Origin: Myxococcales bacterium
GTDB taxonomy: Bacteria; Myxococcota_A; Polyangia; Polyangiales; Houyiibacteriaceae
Direction: 5' to 3'
DNA: 64,000 nt
Assembly: GCA_024640845.1 (NCBI GenBank)
Contig: JAHEEE010000005.1
Coordinates: 1-64,000 of the forward strand
Shown: positions 54,847 to 64,000 of the stretch, piece after piece
Layout of the letters: every line of letters begins with the position of its first letter
Position numbering within the stretch: position 1 is the stretch's first letter
Notes under the pieces: model-generated
The model's input: only the letters and a program-made list of their open reading frames with translations
Told to the model about the DNA's origin: nothing
The model's database searches: none
Program-made: the position numbers and the translations under genes

Positions 54847-56613
54847 ATGGTTCCCAGCCATGGGTGTGGTCGAAGGCCTAAGAGGTCCGGCGTGCGAGCT
54901 TTGAAGTGGATCTTGGGCTCGCTCTTGGGGGTCCTGTTGCTCGTCGCCGTGATCGCCGCGGTCGTTTGGTCGAAGCTCCATCCGTCCCCCCCGGACGTTC
55001 AGGTCTGGCACAACGGCAACGTGTTGACGATGGACGCGCAAGGCAGCGTTGCGATGGCGATCGCGATTGAGGGAGATCGAATCGTTGCGGTCGGCGACGA
55101 TGACGACGTCCAACGCTGGATGAACGCCTCCGATACGGTGATCGACCTAGGGGGTCGCACCGTGGTTCCCGGCTTCATCGAAGGACACGGTCACTTTCCC
55201 GGAGCAGGTCTTGAAGCTGTTGCCGCGGACCTCAACAGTCCTCCGATCGGCAGCGTAACGAACGTCGAAGAGGCGATCGATGCCCTTCGTGAGGTGGACG
55301 CAGTGCAGCCTGGCACTGGGTGGGTCGTCGGTTTGGGCTACGACGACACCATGCTCGCAGAGAAACGGCACCTGAAGAGAGATGACTTGGACGAGGTGAG
55401 CACGACTCGTCCGGTCGTTGCGATTCACATCTCGGGGCACATGGTCGCGGCCAACTCGTTCGCGCTCGAGCGCTTCGGCATCGACGCCGACACGCCAGAT
55501 CCCCCTGGCGGCGAAATCCGACGCGACGAAGACGGTGAGCCGAACGGATTGCTTCTCGAGACCGCAGGGCGCCCGATGATTCTCGAGGCGCTGAAGCTCC
55601 CGCCGCTTCAACAAGTAGCAGTGGTCCGCGCTGCGGTGGACGCGTACGCGCGGGAAGGCTTCACCACCGTCCAGAACGGGCTCGCAAACAAGGAGCAGCT
55701 CGAGGGCATGAGCATGGGCTCGAAAGTAGGCCTGATTCCGTTGCGCGTCGTTGCGTGGCCGGCCGAGGAGCTAGCCCTCGAGGCGATCGCGTCCGGGTTG
55801 GACCTCGAGGCGTACGCCACCGATCGCATGCACATCGGGGCAGTAAAGTTTGTCGGCGACGGCTCGATACAGGGTTACACCGGATACCTCAGCGAGCCCT
55901 ACCACGTTCTCGGCGAGCACCCGGAAGGGTACCGCGGCTATCCAAACATCGACGAAGCGACCATGCGGGAGCACGTGGAGCAGATCCACTGCGCGGGCTT
56001 TCAAATCGCAGTTCACGGCAATGGCGACGCTGCGATCGATCAGTTCCTCGATTCCTGGGAAGCCGCCTTGCAAGCCTGTCCAGCCGAAGACCGCCGACCG
56101 ATTCTGGTGCATGCGCAGATGTCGCGGCCCGATCAACTGGAGCGGATGAAGAGACTCGGCGTCGCGCCCACCTTCTTCAGCGCGCACGTCTACTACTGGG
56201 GCGATCGTCACCGCGACATCTTCCTGGGTCCGGAGCGGGCCTCCCGCATCAGCCCAGCGGCGTCGGCGGCTGCGCTCGGACTTCGCTTCACCACCCACCT
56301 CGACGCGCCGGTCGTGCCGATCGACTCACGGCTTCAGCTCTGGGCCCCCGTGGCGCGAGAGACCTCGAGCGGTGAGCCTCTGGGTCTTGGTGAGCGCATC
56401 TCCGTCGAGCAATCGCTTCGGGCGATGACTATCGAAGCGGCGTGGCAGATGCATCTCGACGATGAGATCGGCTCCATCGAGCCCGGCAAGAAGGCCGACT
56501 TGGTCATCTTGTCCGACGATCCCGTAGGCCCTTCCACAGACCTCCTCGCGATCGACGTCGAGCGCACGGTGGTCGGCGGTGTCACGGTTTTTGAATCAGG
56601 CCGTGATCGATGA
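54847..56613 (+). CDS. Membrane-anchored amidohydrolase (YtcJ-like)
   Basis: N-terminal TM; VWHNGNVLTMDAQGSVAMAIAIEGDRIVAVGDDDDVQRW, VIDLGGRTVVPGFIEGHGHFPG, AVHGNGDAAIDQFLDSW, LVHAQMSRPDQLERM, IEPGKKADLVILSDDP. Confidence 0.9.
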   Translation: MVPSHGCGRRPKRSGVRALKWILGSLLGVLLLVAVIAAVVWSKLHPSPPDVQVWHNGNVLTMDAQGSVAMAIAIEGDRIVAVGDDDDVQRWMNASDTVIDLGGRTVVPGFIEGHGHFPGAGLEAVAADLNSPPIGSVTNVEEAIDALREVDAVQPGTGWVVGLGYDDTMLAEKRHLKRDDLDEVSTTRPVVAIHISGHMVAANSFALERFGIDADTPDPPGGEIRRDEDGEPNGLLLETAGRPMILEALKLPPLQQVAVVRAAVDAYAREGFTTVQNGLANKEQLEGMSMGSKVGLIPLRVVAWPAEELALEAIASGLDLEAYATDRMHIGAVKFVGDGSIQGYTGYLSEPYHVLGEHPEGYRGYPNIDEATMREHVEQIHCAGFQIAVHGNGDAAIDQFLDSWEAALQACPAEDRRPILVHAQMSRPDQLERMKRLGVAPTFFSAHVYYWGDRHRDIFLGPERASRISPAASAAALGLRFTTHLDAPVVPIDSRLQLWAPVARETSSGEPLGLGERISVEQSLRAMTIEAAWQMHLDDEIGSIEPGKKADLVILSDDPVGPSTDLLAIDVERTVVGGVTVFESGRDR

Positions 56614-56658
56614 GCTCGCAGCGACCGCTGCGGACCCGCGCATCGGCGCAGTTCTGCT

Positions 56659-58065
56659 CTAGGGCTCCGACTTCGTCGGGGCCGGCGGATCCGGCGCTTC
56701 GAGTAGTAGGTACAGAGCCTGATCCAGAAATTCCTGATCGCCCACCATCTGGAGGTGCTCGGCGTCATTGAAGTGGACGCTGTCTGCGATCATCGTCGGA
56801 GAAGCCACGGGATCGGCGCTTGGCTGTCCAAGCGCGCTGCTGCGTGTCGCGGTCCCGTCGCCCGGTTCCATCTTGATCCACTGCATCGCGCCGGTAGCGC
56901 GCTCGACGCTCAAGACGGCGGGCGTGCCGTGTGCATCCCCGATAAACGTGTGGATGCGGAGCTCCTCGGGTGGACGAGCAAGGCGATCGAGCGCCTGATG
57001 GAATGCGCGCGCGTGCGCGAGCATGACCGACATGTGGCGACGCACGAGATCCACGCGCTCGCTCCGTGTCTTCGATTCCGGCAGCAGCACTTGGAGTGTC
57101 TGGTCTTGGTCCTCCCGGAACGGCCCCCACCGGAGCCTCTCCCACACCGCGACGTCGTAGAGGTCGACCGGCTGCTTGTCGTCAGACCACACGACCCGAT
57201 GGTCCCACGGCCTTGGCAGCAGCTCGAATCCGGAGGCGAAAGTCGCAACGACGGCAGGTGGGTAGGTTGGAAGCATGGGATGAGCATGCGCGCCGTGATG
57301 CAGTACCTCGAGCACGCTCGCCTCGCCGAGATTCGGCGCGCCGGCGAGTAGGACGCGTTCGACGTGCTCTGCTCCAGCCCATGTCAGCTCCGGTAGCGAT
57401 CCATCTTCAGGCACCGGTGCGGTGCCGTACTGGAGGTACCAACGCACGAGTAGCGTGCCCATCGAATGGGCGACGATGTCCACACGCGGATTTCCAGTCC
57501 TCCGCAACCGCTCTTTGGAGGCCGCTTCGACGATCTCATGAAGGCGCTGCGCCTCGGACGCGATGTCGCGTCGCCAGTCGTACCCAAACCCGATGATTGG
57601 GTCGCGGCCCTCGTTCGCATCTTCGATGCTGATCTTCTTGGGCCTGTGGTGTGCCCCGTGTTCGGTGAGCGACTGAATCAGGCCCTCGAAAGCACCCGGA
57701 TACCCGCGGGCGGCAATTTCGCGTCCTCCAATGTCGAGGTGAACGACCAAGAGCTCTCCGCCTGGCTCGATCGAATCGCGAATCTCGCCCACGGGCCGGT
57801 CGATGGCGAACGGCAGCGCGAAGTCCCGCAGCGTGTCCTCCCACGCGCCGCCGTGCCAGAACGTTCCCCACACCACGTGTCCGTCACGCGTATCGTGGAG
57901 CTCGCTGCCCATGATACCGGGCACGAAAATGATCGTCGACGACCGGCCATGGGCCCGTTCAATGTCGCGTTGATAGATACTCTCGAGGGTCTGGAGCGAG
58001 CCCGATCGTCCGCTGCAGGCCACGAGCAAGAGAGGAAGCATATACGCGACGAAGCGCAGCGCCAT
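56659..58065 (-). CDS. LCAT/alpha-beta-hydrolase-like lipoprotein
   Basis: Lipobox MLPLLLVACSGRSG; STIIFVPGIMGSELHDTRDGHVVWG, IGFGYDWRRDIASEAQRLHEIVE, VDIVAHSMGTLLVRWYLQ. Confidence 0.82.
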   Translation of the reverse strand: MALRFVAYMLPLLLVACSGRSGSLQTLESIYQRDIERAHGRSSTIIFVPGIMGSELHDTRDGHVVWGTFWHGGAWEDTLRDFALPFAIDRPVGEIRDSIEPGGELLVVHLDIGGREIAARGYPGAFEGLIQSLTEHGAHHRPKKISIEDANEGRDPIIGFGYDWRRDIASEAQRLHEIVEAASKERLRRTGNPRVDIVAHSMGTLLVRWYLQYGTAPVPEDGSLPELTWAGAEHVERVLLAGAPNLGEASVLEVLHHGAHAHPMLPTYPPAVVATFASGFELLPRPWDHRVVWSDDKQPVDLYDVAVWERLRWGPFREDQDQTLQVLLPESKTRSERVDLVRRHMSVMLAHARAFHQALDRLARPPEELRIHTFIGDAHGTPAVLSVERATGAMQWIKMEPGDGTATRSSALGQPSADPVASPTMIADSVHFNDAEHLQMVGDQEFLDQALYLLLEAPDPPAPTKSEP

Positions 58066-58102
58066 GTCGGAACCATGACTCGTCCCGGCCCTCGGGCCAA
58101 AC

Positions 58103-58134
58103 TCGTTCGATTGTTCGGGCGAACCCTCGAACGA
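58103..58134. other. Two-tier inverted repeat/hairpin in a divergent intergenic region
   Basis: TCGTTCGA-TT-GTTCG-GG-CGAAC-CC-TCGAACGA: 8-bp outer arms and 5-bp inner arms. Confidence 0.7.
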
Positions 58135-58217
58135 TGATGCACCGCGTCTTTGTGAACTCCGAGCTTGCGGTGATCCGGCTCACGTGACGGCCCGATCTGC
58201 GCTTTCTAATTTGAAAG

Positions 58218-58733
58218 ATGGGGGTGGGGCGCATGGGAAGAGCCGAAGCATTGGGGTTGGTCGTGGCCATGGCGGGTACGCTCGGTGCCCAAAGCACCGG
58301 GCCGCCCGAAGCACTGCAGATCGCTACCGTCGAGGCACTCATCACCATGTCGCGAACGGAGTTCGAATCCTGGTGCCACGACAAGGGTGCGCGGTCCGAG
58401 GCATCGGTCGGGTCGAGCGAAGAGACAAAGGCGACATGCGCATGGATCGACTCCGAAACGGGCGAGGTCTGGCACGCCGCGCTCCACTTCGAGGCGCGCT
58501 CGGCGATCCCCAGTCAGGCCGACGCAGGCCTCCTGCACGCGTCGACGCCCATCCTACTTCGGCACGTTTACAACGAGCATGGCACGATCGACGGCGAAAG
58601 CAGTGAAGGGTTCCCGGTCTGGAAGGTCGACGTCGACGGTCGAGAAGGGCTCCTTGCGGTGGCCGAGTACGACGAGATCACCCTGGTTCAGATACGCGTG
58701 CCGCAAGAAGGCATCTCGCTCTCGATGCGCTAG
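58218..58733 (+). CDS. Hypothetical protein
   Basis: Open frame between a divergent upstream gene and arfB; coherent codon use, no recognised domain. Confidence 0.55.
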   Translation: MGVGRMGRAEALGLVVAMAGTLGAQSTGPPEALQIATVEALITMSRTEFESWCHDKGARSEASVGSSEETKATCAWIDSETGEVWHAALHFEARSAIPSQADAGLLHASTPILLRHVYNEHGTIDGESSEGFPVWKVDVDGREGLLAVAEYDEITLVQIRVPQEGISLSMR

Positions 58734-58761
58734 GGTGACGGGCGCAACCGCCTGAGCACCG

Positions 58762-59190
58762 ATGAAAGAGCTTCCGATCGACGAGCGATTGACGATTCCT
58801 GGCAGCGATCTGTCATGGAGCGCCGCGCGCTCGTCCGGACCGGGTGGTCAGAACGTGAACAAGGTTGCGACCAAGGTGAGCGTTCGATTCGACCTCGAGG
58901 CGACCAAAGCGTTGACCGAAGCCCAGAAGCGCCGGCTTCGAAAGCTTGCAGGACGCCGCCTGGACGCCGAGGGATGCGTGCTGGTCAGCGCCCAGGCCGA
59001 GCGCTCGCAAAGCCAAAACCTCGAGCGCGCGCGGGCGACGCTCCGACGGTTGATTCTCCAGTCCCTCATCGAGCCGAGGCGACGTTTCGCGACGAAACCC
59101 TCGAAGAGTCAGAAGCGCAGACGGCTGCAAGACAAGCGCCGACAGAGCGAGAAGAAGCAGCGGAGATCGCGTGTCGGCAGTGATGACTAG
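58762..59190 (+). CDS. arfB: Alternative ribosome-rescue factor ArfB (peptidyl-tRNA hydrolase)
   Basis: LSWSAARSSGPGGQNVNKVATKVSVRFDL GGQ motif and basic C-terminal tail. Confidence 0.93.
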   Translation: MKELPIDERLTIPGSDLSWSAARSSGPGGQNVNKVATKVSVRFDLEATKALTEAQKRRLRKLAGRRLDAEGCVLVSAQAERSQSQNLERARATLRRLILQSLIEPRRRFATKPSKSQKRRRLQDKRRQSEKKQRRSRVGSDD

Positions 59191-59233
59191 CTCGCTCGTT
59201 GCATCGCTTGCCCCGAGGTGCAAAAGCAGCGGG

Positions 59234-59899
59234 ATGAAGCTCGTACTGCTCCTGGCGCTGCTTGCTGTGTTTGCCTGTTCGTCGAGCGACGCCGGCACGG
59301 ACGCTGACGCTGGCACGGACGCTCGCACGGACGCTGGCACGGACGCTGGCACGGACGCCGGCGCGGACACGGACGCTGGCGCTGACGCGGGGACTGACGC
59401 TGACGCCGGCACGGACGCCGGGGTACGCGAGCGCCGGATCTTCGTGACGAGCAGCGCGCAGAATGCTGACTTTGGCGGAATCGCCGGCGCGGATGCGCTG
59501 TGCGCCTCGCAGGCCGCCGCGGCTGGACTAGAGGGCGAGTTCAAGGCCTGGCTATCGACGATTGAATCGGCGGTCGGCGACCGACTCGTGCAGTCGACGG
59601 TGCCTTACGTCTTGGTGGATGGCACTCGCGTCGCCGACGACTGGACTGATCTAACCGATGGCACGGTTCAGGCCTTCATCAACCTCGACGCGAGCGGAGT
59701 CGAGCGCGCGGGTGACGTGTGGACGGGCACCTTGCCGAGCGGCGAATCCAACACCCAGGGGGGCGATTGCGATGGCTTCACCAGTGGCACCGACGGTGTC
59801 GCGCTCTGCGGGAGCACCCGATCGGTCAATGCGGGCTGGACGGCGAGCCAGCTCCCGGGCTGCGACACGTCGCTCCGATTGTATTGCATCGAGCATTAG
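59234..59899 (+). CDS. Lipoprotein with Asp/Ala/Gly/Thr-repeat linker and DUF1554-like C-terminal domain
   Basis: MKLVLLLALLAVFACSSSDAG lipobox at ATG 59234; (DAGTDA)n linker; RRIFVTSSAQNADFGGIAGADALCASQAAAAGLEGEFKAWLST...SLRLYCIEH. Confidence 0.8.
   Translation: MKLVLLLALLAVFACSSSDAGTDADAGTDARTDAGTDAGTDAGADTDAGADAGTDADAGTDAGVRERRIFVTSSAQNADFGGIAGADALCASQAAAAGLEGEFKAWLSTIESAVGDRLVQSTVPYVLVDGTRVADDWTDLTDGTVQAFINLDASGVERAGDVWTGTLPSGESNTQGGDCDGFTSGTDGVALCGSTRSVNAGWTASQLPGCDTSLRLYCIEH
59288..59423. repeat. Imperfect 6/12-nt coding minisatellite (GGCACGGACGCT-type)
   Basis: GACGCCGGCACGGACGCTGACGCTGGCACGGACGCT... read directly; encodes DAGTDA repeats. Confidence 0.9.
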
Positions 59900-59907
59900 G
59901 GGTTCCC

Positions 59908-60420
59908 TCAGTCGGGAGGAGTGTTGCGTACCGCGACGATTTCGCAGGTCACCTCGCCTTTCGGGCGACGCAAGATGACTTCGTCCCCGACAGCGCGTGA
60001 CAACAGCGACTTCCCGACCGGAGACTCCATACTGATCCATCGTTTGTGAGCGTCGATCTCGTCGGGGCCGACGATCCGGTAGGTCTGCTCGTTGCCATCT
60101 TCATCCTCGATCGTGACCCAGCTCCCGAAGTAGACGCGGCCGTCGTCGGGCGGCTGCTCGTCTACCATTGTCAACACCTCGAGGCGTCGCCCGAGAAAGC
60201 GCAGCCGTCGATCGATCGCCGCGAGGCGCTGCTTGCTGTACTGGTACTCCGCGTTCTCCGAGCGATCTCCCTCTGCCGCGGCAACCTGCACGGCCTTTGC
60301 CATCTTCGGGCGGTCGACGTTCCACAATCGGTCCGCTTCTTCCTCGAATCGGCGGTATCCCTCGGGGGTGATGTAGCCGGGTTTGCCCGAAGTATCCGGG
60401 CGTGTGCGTCGGCGTGACAT
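59908..60420 (-). CDS. greB: Transcription elongation factor GreB-like
   Basis: ITPEGYRRFEEEADRLWNVDRPKMAKAVQVAAAEGDRSENAEYQYSKQRLAAIDRRLRFLGRRLE; VYFGSWVTIEDEDGNEQTYRIVGPDE. Start at 60420. Confidence 0.95.
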   Translation of the reverse strand: MSRRRTRPDTSGKPGYITPEGYRRFEEEADRLWNVDRPKMAKAVQVAAAEGDRSENAEYQYSKQRLAAIDRRLRFLGRRLEVLTMVDEQPPDDGRVYFGSWVTIEDEDGNEQTYRIVGPDEIDAHKRWISMESPVGKSLLSRAVGDEVILRRPKGEVTCEIVAVRNTPPD

Positions 60421-60422
60421 GC

Positions 60423-61895
60423 TCAGGAGGGAATCCAGACGCCGTGGAAACCATAAGGAACGCGTTGAGGCAGTGCGACCTCGGCAATCGGTCCCGCCGC
60501 GACGTTCTCGGCCTCGAGAATCGCGAGAACACTCCGCCGCGAAGCGTGGTCGTAGACGAAGGTCAGCAACCAACCCTCAGCTTCGCCCGAGCTCTCCGGA
60601 ACGAAAAATGCCTCGCCCGCGTGTCTCGTCCGCCCCGGATCCCACTCCGAGATGGCGCCTGTTCGATAATCCACGTGACCAATGCCGGCGAAGTCGATCG
60701 TCTGCGGGTCATCCCGGGTTGCCACAAACCAACCGTGCCGATGCTTTCGTCCGCTGAAACGGCGGTCGTGCGACGGGAGCTCGAACGGATTCGTGGCGAT
60801 GAGCTCTTCGGCGTAGCTGAGCTGCTCCCCGGCGGTGTTGATACGCCAACGCTTCAGCGCGCTCTCTCCGGTGCCTCCAACTAAATCCGAGCCGTTGAAC
60901 ATGTCCGGGTGCCAGCACACGTCCACGATGACATCATCGCCGTCTCGATAGGCGTTCACTTCGTGAAAAACGTAGAAGGGATCGACCTCGACCCAACGGA
61001 TGCTCTCCGTCGGTCCGCCGAGCGGCATGACGCCAATGCGCGCGCCGTAGCCTGGGTCCCACACGAAGGGAACCGGGTCCCCTGCGACGGCGGCTTCGAG
61101 GTCGAACAAGACGGGCGCCTCCCAGAAGACGACATCCTCCTCGGTGATTGCAAAGGAGTGCATCATCGAAGACTGGCCGACCTCGATGCGTTGTGTCGAC
61201 ACCAAGGCTCCGGCTTCATCCGTAACGTGGTAGAGCAGCAGGTCTTCGCCAAAGAACCAGTATCCAAAGGAGTGGAGGTAACCCGTGGCAGGGTCGATTT
61301 TGGGATGCGCCGTGAACGATTGGGTGAGCTTCCCGCCGAAGTCGTACACACCAACCGTCGACAAGTCGTTCGCGTCGATCTCGAAAGGAAGTCCGACTTC
61401 GCCGGAGGTGAGTAGCTTGCCGGCGTGATGGATGGCGCTGACGTTCGACGCGTTGTTGCCGCCTCCCGGCACGTTTCCGGGGACGGTCCCTCCGGTCAGC
61501 TGTCCGGTCTCCACCCACCTGTTTCGATACGCCGTAGCACGGCCGCCCCTCAGCTCGACGCTGTGGAGCATGCCGTCGCCGAAGAACCAATGCGCGGACT
61601 CTCCGCTCGCCGGATTCGAGCCGTTTCGTACGTACCTTCCATCGAGAGCAGACGGAATCGCGCCATGGACTTCGAGGTCGGTTGCCGCGACTTCGTCGTA
61701 TACGGGCGCGAAGTTACCCTGCAACCACCAAGGTGTCGTTGCGTCGAAGGGTTCGGCAATGTTCGAAGAAGAGCTCGCACATCCCAAGAGAAACCCACGC
61801 GACATCGACGCTCCGAGAGTGGCCCCGCTCGCGACCCTGAGAAAGGGGCGCCGGCCGATGCCGAGATGTAGCGCACCAAACTTTCGATAGTTCAT
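60423..61895 (-). CDS. Carotenoid oxygenase family protein, Tat/lipoprotein-like signal
   Basis: GRRPFLRVASGATLGASMSRGFLLGCASSS; GAIPSALDGRYVRNGSNPASGESAHWFFGDGMLHSVELRGGRATAYRNRWVET; conserved His regions (TAHPKIDPATG, YGFHGVWIPS). Confidence 0.9.
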   Translation of the reverse strand: MNYRKFGALHLGIGRRPFLRVASGATLGASMSRGFLLGCASSSSNIAEPFDATTPWWLQGNFAPVYDEVAATDLEVHGAIPSALDGRYVRNGSNPASGESAHWFFGDGMLHSVELRGGRATAYRNRWVETGQLTGGTVPGNVPGGGNNASNVSAIHHAGKLLTSGEVGLPFEIDANDLSTVGVYDFGGKLTQSFTAHPKIDPATGYLHSFGYWFFGEDLLLYHVTDEAGALVSTQRIEVGQSSMMHSFAITEEDVVFWEAPVLFDLEAAVAGDPVPFVWDPGYGARIGVMPLGGPTESIRWVEVDPFYVFHEVNAYRDGDDVIVDVCWHPDMFNGSDLVGGTGESALKRWRINTAGEQLSYAEELIATNPFELPSHDRRFSGRKHRHGWFVATRDDPQTIDFAGIGHVDYRTGAISEWDPGRTRHAGEAFFVPESSGEAEGWLLTFVYDHASRRSVLAILEAENVAAGPIAEVALPQRVPYGFHGVWIPS

Positions 61896-61974
61896 CCCGA
61901 GACCTTCCTCTGGGATTGATACGTGCGTGGTTGCGTGGAGTCAACGTGCTCCACTGTGATAGCTTTGGCCTGTC

Positions 61975-63582
61975 GTGAGCACGGGCGTAGGTCAGACAAC
62001 CGACAGCCGGGAGTTCTTGCAGCAGCGCGTCGCTGCGTTCGGGCTCGCCGTTGCGGTCATTCTTCTCCTCTCGCTGCTAGCGCGCCTCGCGCTGGGTGTT
62101 GGGTTCAACTACATGACCAAGGAGGTCGCCCATCCTTCGTTTTGGGCGCACGCAGTGTCATGGATTCCAGTCACCGCCGTCTGGTTGATTTGCCGCTCGC
62201 GCTCTCTCGGTACACGTACGATTCAGGTGGTCGAAGGCTTCGGCTTGGTGTTGACCAGCATCTGCCTCGTCGTGATGGGCGCCAACCTGCCGGCGGCCGC
62301 GGGCGCCGCGACCACGACTGCATACTCCTTGTCGTTCGTTTTGATCGCGCGAGCGGTTTTCGTTCCAAGCACCGCCCAGCACACTGCCTGGCTCGGGTTT
62401 GCCGTCGGCATTCCGCTCGTCGTCGCGGTCTACTTGAACTTCCTGACCGTCGATCTCGATGCTTGGAACGCGCACGGTTTCTTCCGAAAGATCACTGACA
62501 AGAGCGTCCTCGCGAGAAGTCAGGCCATTCAAATCGCGTTCGCATGGTCTTTGACCACCTTGCTTGCGGCTTGGGCGACGCGTGTGATCTTCGGGCTTCG
62601 GCGAGATGTTCGCGATGCGAAAAGGCTCGGCCAGTACATCGTCGAGGCGAAGCTCGGCGAAGGCGGCATGGGGAAGGTCTATCGCGCGCAGCACGGCATG
62701 CTGAAGCGTCCGACTGCGATCAAGTTACTCAGCCCAGAACGCAACACTCCGGAGGATCTCGATAGATTTCGGCGCGAGGTGCAGATGACTGCCAAGCTCA
62801 AGCACCCCAACACCGTCACGATTTACGACTACGGTCGCACGGACGACGGCACCTTCTACTACGCGATGGAGCTCCTCGACGGCGTCACTTTGTTGGAGAT
62901 CGTGCAGGCCGAGGGATATCTACCGCAATCGCGGGTCGTTCACATTTTGCGTCAGTGTGCGATGGCCCTTCAGGAGGCTCACGCGATGGGTCTCGTGCAC
63001 CGTGACATCAAGCCCAACAACATCATGATGACGCAGCAGGGCGGGGTTCACGACGTGACCAAGGTGCTCGACTTCGGATTGGTCAAGAACGTTGGACCAA
63101 GCACGGATGCGACCAACACGGTGTCGGAGGCGATCATCGGTACGCCTCGGTTCATGAGCCCAGAGCAAATCCTCGATCCCCCGTCGATCGATCCGCGCTC
63201 CGATCTGTACGCACTCGGAGCGGTGGGGTACTACATGCTCACAGGAGAGTTCGTGTTCGACGGAACGAGTGCCATCGAGATCTGCGCGCAGCACCTGAGC
63301 TCCGAGCCCGAGCTCCCCTCATTCCGAGTGGAGCGAGAGGTCGATCCCGAGCTAGAGCTGCTGATCATGCAATGCCTCGAAAAGAAGCGCGATGATCGGC
63401 CGTCCTCCGCGTTGGAGGTGGCGCATCGGCTCGACGGCCTGGCGATCGAAGCATGGTCGCAGGACCGCGCGTCCGAATGGTGGGCAACCGTCGGTCAAAA
63501 CATCGTCGTCATGCGCGATCGAGACCCCGCAGTCGGTAGCCTCGCGACCATCCAAGCGGCGAATATGGGGGCCGACACATGA
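61975..63582 (+). CDS. Ser/Thr protein kinase with N-terminal membrane domain
   Basis: Several hydrophobic segments in the first ~200 aa, then YIVEAKLGEGGMGKVYRAQHGMLKRPTAIKLL, MGLVHRDIKPNNIMM, LDFGLVKNVG, GTPRFMSPEQ. Confidence 0.95.
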   Translation: MSTGVGQTTDSREFLQQRVAAFGLAVAVILLLSLLARLALGVGFNYMTKEVAHPSFWAHAVSWIPVTAVWLICRSRSLGTRTIQVVEGFGLVLTSICLVVMGANLPAAAGAATTTAYSLSFVLIARAVFVPSTAQHTAWLGFAVGIPLVVAVYLNFLTVDLDAWNAHGFFRKITDKSVLARSQAIQIAFAWSLTTLLAAWATRVIFGLRRDVRDAKRLGQYIVEAKLGEGGMGKVYRAQHGMLKRPTAIKLLSPERNTPEDLDRFRREVQMTAKLKHPNTVTIYDYGRTDDGTFYYAMELLDGVTLLEIVQAEGYLPQSRVVHILRQCAMALQEAHAMGLVHRDIKPNNIMMTQQGGVHDVTKVLDFGLVKNVGPSTDATNTVSEAIIGTPRFMSPEQILDPPSIDPRSDLYALGAVGYYMLTGEFVFDGTSAIEICAQHLSSEPELPSFRVEREVDPELELLIMQCLEKKRDDRPSSALEVAHRLDGLAIEAWSQDRASEWWATVGQNIVVMRDRDPAVGSLATIQAANMGADT

Positions 63583-64000
63583 TCGCAAACGCGCAGACCG
63601 AAGACCCCGCAGAGATCGTAGCGGCGATGGCGGCCGGCGACTCCGGTCCCGCGCTCAACGCATTCTATCAGCAGTATGCGAGCATGGTCCTTGCGCTGCT
63701 GATGAAGATGCTCGGCTCGCGCGCCGAAGCGGAAGAGATCCTTCAAGAGGTCTTCGTCGAGCTCTGGCGTCGTGCGCCACAATACGATCCCGAGCGGGGA
63801 AGCGTGGTAGCCTGGGTCGTGACTGTAGCGCGCTGCCGTGCGCTCGACGCCATTCGTGCTCGCGCGCGTCGCCATGGCAATAAGCAATCCGAATTCACGG
63901 AGGGTGATGCTCTCGTGACCGAAGGCCGCCGTCCGGACGTTCTGGTGTCCTCGACGCGCTGGCACCAGGCCTTGCGCGAGGCGTTTCAGCGCCTGAGCGC
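63579..64000 (+). CDS. ECF-type sigma-70 factor (truncated by window edge)
   Basis: MIANAQTEDPAEIVAAMAAGDSGPALNAFYQQYASMVLALLMKMLGSRAEAEEILQEVFVELWRRAPQYDPERGSVVAWVVTVARCRALDAIRARARRHG; ATGA overlap with the kinase gene. Confidence 0.92.
   Translation, partial: MIANAQTEDPAEIVAAMAAGDSGPALNAFYQQYASMVLALLMKMLGSRAEAEEILQEVFVELWRRAPQYDPERGSVVAWVVTVARCRALDAIRARARRHGNKQSEFTEGDALVTEGRRPDVLVSSTRWHQALREAFQRLS

Noticed and set aside
59288-59423. Minisatellite considered as a CRISPR or mobile repeat
   Set aside because: It is an in-frame coding repeat (DAGTDA) in a lipoprotein linker, common in this kind of protein.

Overview
The window is a high-GC, gene-dense bacterial chromosome segment. Lineage is inferred as Myxococcota-like (old deltaproteobacteria) from many short Cys-rich lipoproteins, Asp/Ala/Gly/Thr-repeat lipoproteins, and a Ser/Thr kinase next to an ECF sigma factor. 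I support about 60 CDS. Most are metabolic, housekeeping or envelope genes. No rRNA, CRISPR array, prophage or convincing tRNA was seen. The regions I would look at first are: (1) a putative inositol-phosphodiester/inositol-lipid locus (6749-10219) with a CDP-alcohol phosphotransferase, an inositol-1-P cytidylyltransferase-like enzyme and a myo-inositol-phosphate synthase; (2) a Y1 (RAYT/IS200-like) transposase flanked by a perfect 19-nt inverted repeat that itself folds as a hairpin, with two related 26-nt direct repeats nearby (42514-44199); (3) a lipoprotein joining an NlpC/P60-like domain to an autotransporter-type beta-strand repeat region (21896-23494); (4) a TusA-like/DsrE/MBL-fold neighbourhood; (5) an N-terminal-membrane Ser/Thr kinase overlapping an ECF sigma gene (ATGA); (6) a Usp gene overlapping a P2C-like (PEGLL-type) P-type ATPase gene. 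Two short genes absent from the ORF track (43556-43735 and 43790-43918) were found by reading the sequence. All family calls come from motif recognition by eye. No database search was run.
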